Assembly: GCA_934631005.1 (NCBI GenBank)
Contig: CAKTXA010000033.1
Span: 1 to 28,455 of the forward strand
DNA length: 28,455 nt
Source: an uncultured Oscillospiraceae bacterium
GTDB taxonomy: Bacteria > Bacillota > Clostridia > Oscillospirales > Oscillospiraceae
Direction: 5' to 3'
Of the stretch, positions 23,173 through 28,455 are shown in pieces. How positions within the stretch are numbered: the stretch's first letter is position 1; the number at the start of each line of letters is the position of its first letter. The translations under genes were made by a program, and so were the position numbers. A model generated the notes under the pieces. It made no database searches, was not told where the DNA came from, and saw nothing but the letters and a program-made list of their open reading frames with translations.

Positions 23173-24120
23173 TTACTCCTCAAAGCAGTCGTAGCGGGTG
23201 AGGATGAATTGGCCGATCTTGTAGAGGAGGGTCTCTGCGGCGATGCGGAGGGGGGCGTCGGGGGACTGGAGGCGGCGCGGCGCGGGCAGGTCCGGCGTCT
23301 CGCGCCGCGCGTGCGGCCAGTTGCCCCAGGCGGCGAGGATGTTGTTCGCCTCAAAGGTGAAATAGCCCTCATAGCCGATGGCCCGCAGGGCCTGCATCAC
23401 GGCGTCCAGATCGACCGTGCCCATAAAGGGCGCGAAGTGCTCGTCATACGTCCCGAAATTGTCCTGAATGTGCAGCGCCTTCAGGTGGCTGCCCAGATCG
23501 CAGATGTCCCGGTACTGGTTGCTCCCGCGCATATTGGCATGGCCGATGTCCCAGCAGGCGTGCAGCAGCGGATGGCCGATCCAGTTCAGAAAATCCGCCA
23601 TCTCCTGCCCCGTCATAAAGTAATACTTGCCCTGCATATTCTCCTCGGCACTGTTTTCGATGAGGATGTTGACGCTGCAGCGCTCCGCGTGCGGAAGCAG
23701 CGTCTCGTAGAATTTGCGGTTTTCCGCAAAGTATTCATCACGATCCTGCGGATAGCGCAGGCGGTCGGTATAGCCGGAGTGGACGACTAAGTTCGGGATG
23801 CCAAGATACCCGCAGGCTTCGATGGAGCGCAGCGTGGCGAGCATCCCGGCCTCGTGGTCGGCGTCGGGGTCAAACGGATTATAGTTCGGCGAGTGCGCCT
23901 GCACAAAGCGCATCCCGCGCGCGGCCGCCGCCTCGGCGGCCTGCGTCACATCGTCCATCCACCGCTCCGACAAAAACGGCGAGTCGGGAAAAATGACGTT
24001 GTAAAAATCATAGTCCAGATAGCGAAAGCCCGTGCCCTCGAACATCCGCACGGCCTCGGCGGACGAGCGCCCGTCGTGTGTGTACTTTTTGAGATCCCCG
24101 ATCGTTGTTGCAAGCCGCAT
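23173..24120 (-). CDS. sugar phosphate isomerase/epimerase-like TIM barrel protein
   Basis: A 315-residue xylose-isomerase-like (AP endonuclease 2 superfamily) protein. Candidate metal ligands lie at strand ends: the Glu in ILIENSAEEN, Asp and His in CWDIGHANM, His in LKALHIQDN and the Glu in YFTFEANN near residue 265. Early PNLVVHSG and RFVQAHSPNYN are typical of the fold. Members isomerise or epimerise sugars and polyols, or act on related keto acids; the substrate is unknown. GGAGG lies 8 bases before the ATG at 24120. It diverges from the AraC-type sensor gene. Involvement in catabolism of the compound brought in by the adjacent ABC system is likely but inferred. Confidence 0.88.
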   Translation of the reverse strand: MRLATTIGDLKKYTHDGRSSAEAVRMFEGTGFRYLDYDFYNVIFPDSPFLSERWMDDVTQAAEAAAARGMRFVQAHSPNYNPFDPDADHEAGMLATLRSIEACGYLGIPNLVVHSGYTDRLRYPQDRDEYFAENRKFYETLLPHAERCSVNILIENSAEENMQGKYYFMTGQEMADFLNWIGHPLLHACWDIGHANMRGSNQYRDICDLGSHLKALHIQDNFGTYDEHFAPFMGTVDLDAVMQALRAIGYEGYFTFEANNILAAWGNWPHARRETPDLPAPRRLQSPDAPLRIAAETLLYKIGQFILTRYDCFEE

Positions 24121-24206
24121 GGTCAGATCCTCCCTGTGCGTTTTTCCCGCAAAAACGGGCTGGCGCACGGGCGATGCCGTGCCCGAGCTCGCTGCGGGCT
24201 GCTCTC

Positions 24207-24235
24207 ACTATATACGCACCCTGGGCCGTATGCAA
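24207..24235 (-). promoter_or_regulatory. promoter of the isomerase-like gene
   Basis: On the minus strand TTGCAT (24230-24235) and TATAGT (24207-24212) are 17 bases apart. The leader of about 80 nt contains two inverted repeats, CGTTTTT/AAAAACG (24139-24157) and GCACGG/CCGTGC, of unknown meaning. Confidence 0.6.
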
Positions 24236-24321
24236 TGCTCAAAAACAGACGGCGGCCGGGCCGCACGCTTGACGGTTTTTGAACGAGGCGGGAATATCGC
24301 CGGTTTTGGAAAGATCTGCGC

Positions 24322-24351
24322 TTTACATTTTGTGCAATTTCGTGCAATAAT
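24322..24351 (+). promoter_or_regulatory. candidate promoter of the AraC-type sensor gene
   Basis: TTTACA (24322-24327) and AATAAT (24346-24351) with an 18-base spacer. TTGACG at 24268 with GAATAT 17 bases later is a second possibility. TCAAAAAC/GTTTTTGA (24239-24246 and 24275-24282) is an inverted repeat in the same divergent region. Confidence 0.4.
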
Positions 24352-24375
24352 ATGTCGCAAAGGGGAGAAAAGAGT

Positions 24376-26535
24376 ATGCGACACATTTATAAAGGACGGC
24401 TGCGGCAGGCGTATTCCTATGTGATCCCGGTCGTGGCGACGCTGCTGGTCTGCGTCGGGTTCTGCATCATCGCACTAAGCATCGCAAGGCGCGAGGACGC
24501 CAAAATGCAGGACCGCACGGCGGCATATGTTGCGCACAATCTGGATACGCAGTTCAAAAATATCAAGACCTATTCCAATGAGGTCCTCAATTCCAAGGAT
24601 ATGTTTTCGCTCTCGCAGGCGTACATCAGCGGGGCGGGTGACGAGCAGGAGGTCCAGATCGAGACGAACCTCATGTCCAACATCTACCGCTACTGCTCGT
24701 CGATGGATCTGGCGGAGAATATTCTGCTGTATTATCCCAAGCGCGACCGGATCATCAGCAAATACGGCAGCCTGACGACGCGGCAGTTTTTTGTGCTCAA
24801 CAACGAGGAGATGCTGCTCAGCCCGGAGCTTTTGCAGGCGCGGATCGACGACGTGTTCGACCGGCGGCACGGCGAGGTCTACTCCGTTGAAAATTCCTGC
24901 AGCGGGATCACGGAGTACTACTATTTTGCCTGCGTGCCGAACAACAGCACGCTGGACAGCTGCGAGTGGGCGATGGCGCTGCAGATCAGCCCCACGGCGC
25001 TGTCCAAGCTGCTGTCGGAGATGACACAGACGATGAACATCGCGTTTGCCGCCATCACAACGCAGGACGGGCACATTTTTTCGCATACGGACATGGAGCA
25101 GGACGCTGTTTCTCTGCGCCACAAGCAGGTCTGGCCGCAAGACCGGGACAAAAGCGCCATGATGCGCTACGAGAGCCTGACCAAGATGGATCTGTACCTG
25201 CTTTTTGACACGTCGGCCAGCTACCATCTGCTGCGCAGTTTGTCTCTCATTATGAGCGGCGGCCTGATCCTGGCGGCGCTGATGGGGCTCGTTCTGGCGC
25301 TGATCAGTCAGGGCATGCGGGAGCAGCGCGTGGAAAAGCTGGTCAGGCGCCTTGGCGGCGAGAAGGGCACGACGCTCAATGACGCCGTGGAGGGCTTTCT
25401 CGCAAGGGCCTATCAGGAGAATCTGCAAAATGTCCGCGCGCTCGACCACCAGCGGGCGCTCGTCCGCTACTCGTTCCTCAAGGAGCTGCTGCGCGCCAGC
25501 CGGTTGGATGAGGGCAGGCTGGATCTTCTGTGCACGGCGTATGATATGAGCTTTGAGGGCGACGGCTTCTCGCTGTTCTGCCTGCAGAAGGAGGGCGAGG
25601 GCGGCGAGCGGAGCAAGGACGCTGTGTTCGATTTCCTCACGGAGCGGGGGTATTCGGAGTATGTGGTCTTTTGGACGCGCATGGAAAACATCGACTGCTT
25701 CCTCTGCAATTACGCCGCCGATAAAAACAGCCGCCAGACGATGGAGCAGTTCAAGACGGAGCTGAACACGACCTTCCACACGCACTGCTACGGCACGGCG
25801 GCCCCGTTTGACAGCGTTTATGCCTGCATCCGCGAGTTCCGCCAGATCTATCAGGTCATCAACGGCCGGCCCTTTACCGCCTATGGGACCGGCGGCGGGC
25901 GGAGCCGGGACGATCTGTACAGCCAGTTTGCCGCGGCGATCGCGAACGGCGAGATCGAGCACCAGCAGATCCTGCTGCAGCAGATCTGCCGGAGGCTCCG
26001 GCAGGAGGAGAGCAGCAATTACAATCTGAGTATGCGCTATGCGCTGCTTTATGAGCTGTACGGCCTGCCGCAGCTGGCCGGGATGGAGCACACGCTGGAT
26101 GAGATGTTCCGCGATATGCGGCCGGAGACATGGTGCAGCTGTCTTGAAAAGCTGCTCCGCGCGCCGAATGACGCAAAGAGCGCCGAACGTGGCCAGAAGC
26201 GGCTGGCGGGCGAGGTCGTGGAGATCATCAGCAAGGAATACGACAACCCGCAGATGAGCCTGATGATCCTGTCGGAGCGCCTCGGTGCGTCCCAGTCCTA
26301 CCTCTGCCGCGTGTTCAAGCAGGAATATGGCGAGAGCATCTCACACTACCTCAGCAAGACCCGCGTGGAGCAGGCCAAGATCCTCATTCGCAACGGCGAC
26401 GAAAAGCTCAGCTCGATCGCGCTGAAGGTCGGCTTCCTCAGCGATATGAACCTGATCCGCGTGTTTAAGAAGCTGGAAAATGAGACGCCCGGGAATTACC
26501 GCAAAAAGAATCCCGAAAGGGACGCGGCGACATAA
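24376..26535 (+). CDS. membrane-spanning AraC-family sensor-regulator
   Basis: A 719-residue one-chain receptor and transcription factor. One helix near 14-36 and a second near 288-310 bracket an extracellular sensor region of about 250 residues that looks like a Cache-type domain. A cytoplasmic linker of about 300 residues follows. The last 107 residues form a double AraC helix-turn-helix (MSLMILSERLGASQSYLCRVF and LSSIALKVGFLSDMNLIRVFKK). Such proteins in Clostridia and Paenibacillus activate adjacent sugar ABC operons. AGGGGAG precedes the ATG at 24376; an upstream ATG at 24352 has no ribosome site. It is followed by the binding-protein operon on the same strand, its probable target, with a terminator in between. 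Confidence 0.92.
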   Translation: MRHIYKGRLRQAYSYVIPVVATLLVCVGFCIIALSIARREDAKMQDRTAAYVAHNLDTQFKNIKTYSNEVLNSKDMFSLSQAYISGAGDEQEVQIETNLMSNIYRYCSSMDLAENILLYYPKRDRIISKYGSLTTRQFFVLNNEEMLLSPELLQARIDDVFDRRHGEVYSVENSCSGITEYYYFACVPNNSTLDSCEWAMALQISPTALSKLLSEMTQTMNIAFAAITTQDGHIFSHTDMEQDAVSLRHKQVWPQDRDKSAMMRYESLTKMDLYLLFDTSASYHLLRSLSLIMSGGLILAALMGLVLALISQGMREQRVEKLVRRLGGEKGTTLNDAVEGFLARAYQENLQNVRALDHQRALVRYSFLKELLRASRLDEGRLDLLCTAYDMSFEGDGFSLFCLQKEGEGGERSKDAVFDFLTERGYSEYVVFWTRMENIDCFLCNYAADKNSRQTMEQFKTELNTTFHTHCYGTAAPFDSVYACIREFRQIYQVINGRPFTAYGTGGGRSRDDLYSQFAAAIANGEIEHQQILLQQICRRLRQEESSNYNLSMRYALLYELYGLPQLAGMEHTLDEMFRDMRPETWCSCLEKLLRAPNDAKSAERGQKRLAGEVVEIISKEYDNPQMSLMILSERLGASQSYLCRVFKQEYGESISHYLSKTRVEQAKILIRNGDEKLSSIALKVGFLSDMNLIRVFKKLENETPGNYRKKNPERDAAT

Positions 26536-26547
26536 ACGGTCTTTCCA

Positions 26548-26582
26548 CCCTCCCTGCTGCGCGCACGCGGGGAGGGCCTTTT
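26548..26582 (+). terminator. terminator after the AraC-type gene
   Basis: CCCTCCC (26548-26554) pairs with GGGAGGG (26570-26576), followed by CCTTTT. It begins 13 bases past the stop. Confidence 0.7.
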
Positions 26583-26687
26583 GCCCGCTTCCGGCGGCGC
26601 AGCTTACGAAAGTTGAACGGGGCGTCCCGCGGAATTGACCTTTTTTTCAGCGTATGCACCACGGCGGGAAATGTCAAATTTGAGAGA

Positions 26688-26717
26688 TTCACAAAGAATG
26701 CCGCGCTGTTGTATGAT
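26688..26717 (+). promoter_or_regulatory. promoter of the ABC uptake operon
   Basis: TTCACA (26688-26693) and TATGAT (26712-26717) with an 18-base spacer; the start codon is 47 bases on. Space for activator binding by the AraC-type protein lies upstream (26583-26687), but no repeated box stands out. Confidence 0.55.
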
Positions 26718-26764
26718 TTTTTTGGCGAACATGCCGAAACTCATTTACAGAAAGGAAAGAAACC

Positions 26765-28087
26765 ATGAAAAGAGCAATCGCGATCCTTCTGGCGCTGATG
26801 CTGCTGCTGAGCCTTGCAGCCTGCGCCGCCAAAAACGACGCCGCCCCTTCGACCAGCGGCTCCGATGCAGCCCCTGCCCAGGCCGACGCTCCGGCCGATA
26901 CCAGCGCGGCCGCGGAAAAGCCCTATGCAGGCAAGACCCTGACCGTAAATTTCGGCACGCATATCGACGAGCCGACCACCGTCGCGTTCTTCGACAAGAT
27001 CCTTCCCGCCTTTGAGGAGCAGACCGGCGCGAAGGTCGAGGTCAATCTCATGGCGTATGCCGACCTGAACCCGAAGCAGACCGCCGACCTGATCGCGCAG
27101 GATGCGGCTGACATTCTGTTCATCACCGGCGGCTCCGAGTATGAGTACATCGCAAACGGCTATATCTGCGACCTGACGGACAAGTACGACGCCGACACCG
27201 TGTCCGACTGGATCTTCTGGGAAAACAAGGCCGTGAACGGCGCGCATTATGTTGTTCCGTTCTCCGGCGGCTGCGCCTATCGCTGCTACATCCTCAACAC
27301 CACGCTCTGCAAAGAGCTCGGTCTGGAGGTGCCCGCGCACGACGCGCTGACGTGGGATGTTGTGAAGGAATACGGCAAGGCCGCCGTGGCGGCCGGCTAT
27401 AAGGGCCTGACGTCCCCGTTCTCCGGCAATGAGAACGCGATCATCTGCAACTATTTCCAGTATGTCAACGAGGCCGGCGGTTCGCTGGCCGATGAGAACG
27501 GACTCTACGATTTCACCTCACCGGAGGCGCTGAAGGCCATGACCTTCATCTATGATATGTTCAACACGGACAAGATCATCGACACCGTCGCCTACGACGC
27601 TACCTCCTGCATCGACGAGTTCGTCCTCGGCAACGCCCTGTTCTGCAGCCAGTCTGCTGCCAACTGGGATGAGCTTGCCCTGCAGAAGAACGTTGTCGAC
27701 TTTGAGTGGGACATCTACAATCTGCGCGATGTGCGCAACGGCTCGTTCAACACCGCCGACGCGTTCGCGATCAACGCATCTTCCAAGAACATTGATCTTG
27801 CGGCGGCATTCGTCAAGTATTTCATGTCCACGGATACCTATCTGACCTATCGCAATGTGCTCTCCTTCGACTCTGCCTGCGTCAAATCGGCTCATCCCGA
27901 GGATGCGCTGAAGGACGAGTTCAAGCATCTGCTGGAGACCGACTGGGTGTTCTTCCCGCCCTCCTGCCCCGGCGCGGCGGAGATCAAGCTGGCCCTGCAG
28001 ACCCATCAGCAGCTCTGCGCCCTCGGCGAGGAGACGCCCGAGCAGGCGCTGGCCGAGATCCAGAAGGTCGCGGACTCCTATAAGTAA
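26765..28087 (+). CDS. extracellular solute-binding lipoprotein (family 1, sugar type)
   Basis: A 440-residue ABC importer binding protein. The signal sequence MKRAIAILLALMLLLSLAAC has a lipobox ending at Cys20, followed by a Ala/Ser/Pro-rich linker to about residue 58. The mature part has family-1 features such as LTVNFGTHIDEPTTVAFFDK, FEEQTGAKVEVNLM, ADILFITGGSEYEYIANGYI and a C-terminal LAEIQKVADSYK helix. Family 1 proteins usually bind oligosaccharides, polyols or glycerol-3-phosphate; the ligand here is unknown. AAAGGAAAG precedes the ATG. It is the first gene of an operon continuing with a UgpA/MalF-type permease, under likely control of the upstream AraC-type sensor. Confidence 0.93.
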   Translation: MKRAIAILLALMLLLSLAACAAKNDAAPSTSGSDAAPAQADAPADTSAAAEKPYAGKTLTVNFGTHIDEPTTVAFFDKILPAFEEQTGAKVEVNLMAYADLNPKQTADLIAQDAADILFITGGSEYEYIANGYICDLTDKYDADTVSDWIFWENKAVNGAHYVVPFSGGCAYRCYILNTTLCKELGLEVPAHDALTWDVVKEYGKAAVAAGYKGLTSPFSGNENAIICNYFQYVNEAGGSLADENGLYDFTSPEALKAMTFIYDMFNTDKIIDTVAYDATSCIDEFVLGNALFCSQSAANWDELALQKNVVDFEWDIYNLRDVRNGSFNTADAFAINASSKNIDLAAAFVKYFMSTDTYLTYRNVLSFDSACVKSAHPEDALKDEFKHLLETDWVFFPPSCPGAAEIKLALQTHQQLCALGEETPEQALAEIQKVADSYK

Positions 28088-28127
28088 ACGAGCGTTTCAG
28101 AATCCAACAGATCCATAGCAAATGACC

Positions 28128-28164
28128 CGGCGGCTTGCAGATCGGGCCGGTCTGCAAGCCGCCG
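28128..28164 (+). other. intercistronic mRNA hairpin
   Basis: A perfect 14-bp stem (28128-28141 with 28151-28164, CGGCGGCTTGCAGA) with a 9-base loop lies between the binding-protein and permease genes. No T-run follows, so it is not a terminator. Structures of this kind protect the upstream message and let the binding protein be made in excess of the permease. Confidence 0.7.
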
Positions 28165-28183
28165 CTTGTGAGAGGAAACCAAA

Positions 28184-28455
28184 ATGAACAAAAGAACGCT
28201 CCGCAGCAATCTCTCCGGCATGGCCTTTGTAACGCCGAGCTTTCTCTGCCTGATCGTTTTTATGATCGTCCCGATCTGCAAGGGATTGTATTTTGCCTTT
28301 ACCGAATATAACGGCAACATCGGCCCCAACTGGGTCGGCCTGAAAAACTTCGCAAAGGCGCTTGAGGATGTGGGCGTCCGCGCGGCGCTTTGGAACACCG
28401 TGAAGTTCGTCCTGCTGTCCGTGCCGATCACGACCGGCGTCTCGCTGGCGCTGGC
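28184..28455 (+). CDS. ABC transporter permease, UgpA/MalF type (partial)
   Basis: The N-terminal 90 residues of a sugar-type importer permease, cut by the end of the window. The sequence MNKRTLRSNLSGMAFVTPSF leads into a first membrane helix (LCLIVFMIVPICKGLYFAF), then TEYN and WVGLKNFAKAL, a stretch highly typical of this family, and NTVKFVLLSVPITTGVSLALA at the start of the next helices. GAGAGG lies 8 bases before the ATG. It lies 96 bases after the binding-protein gene on the same strand; a second permease gene would be expected next. Confidence 0.9.
   Translation, partial: MNKRTLRSNLSGMAFVTPSFLCLIVFMIVPICKGLYFAFTEYNGNIGPNWVGLKNFAKALEDVGVRAALWNTVKFVLLSVPITTGVSLAL

Noticed and set aside
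24475..26091. Minus-strand open frame of 538 codons
   Set aside because: Antisense shadow of the AraC-type sensor gene; no credible start site or domain.

Overview
The window is GC-rich, with no ribosomal RNA or tRNA genes visible. Gene content points to a low-oxygen Gram-positive bacterium of the Clostridia, most likely near the Oscillospiraceae. Supporting this are lipoprotein-type substrate-binding proteins, Mini-ribonuclease III, RqcH, the ammonia-dependent asparagine synthetase AsnA, AGGAGG-like ribosome binding sites and a single-chain AraC sensor. This placement is inferred from families, not from a marker gene.

Left part (1-9600). A MacA/MacB-type efflux cassette (adaptor, ATPase, FtsX-like permease; overlapping ATGA junctions) runs on the minus strand. 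It is followed at higher coordinates by an asnA-asnS operon for asparagine synthesis and its use on tRNA, with a consensus promoter and no room for a T-box. Next comes a membrane-anchored XRE-family regulator, divergent from a DUF2284 metal-binding protein. Between them lie a perfect palindrome carrying a -10 element on each strand and a terminator-like hairpin, together a candidate small RNA unit. An RluA-family pseudouridine synthase closes the block.

Middle (9600-19450). An MsbA-type ABC exporter on plus converges on a znuA-znuC-znuB type metal uptake operon and a peptidoglycan amidase on minus. A plus-strand run then carries a DEDDh exonuclease with a zinc ribbon, Mini-III (mrnC), RqcH and a cysteine-rich small-domain protein, and possibly a 45-aa ORF. 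After a strong hairpin follows a 95-aa protein with 21 cysteines whose ribosome binding site directly abuts the hairpin's U-tract.

Right part (19450-28455). This is an accessory, catabolic-looking region: an MFS transporter and a DeoR-family regulator (minus), a PhnW-like class V aminotransferase (plus), a TIM-barrel sugar-phosphate isomerase-like protein (minus), a two-TM AraC-type sensor-regulator (plus), and the start of a sugar-type ABC uptake operon (lipoprotein binding protein, then a permease cut by the window end).

The gene-free stretches at 1-338, 8417-8945 and 11480-11951 are packed with dispersed palindromic repeats. They share near-identical blocks and sit downstream of genes, two of them between convergent genes. 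A separate MITE-like element with terminal inverted repeats lies in the leader of the efflux operon (4096-4259).
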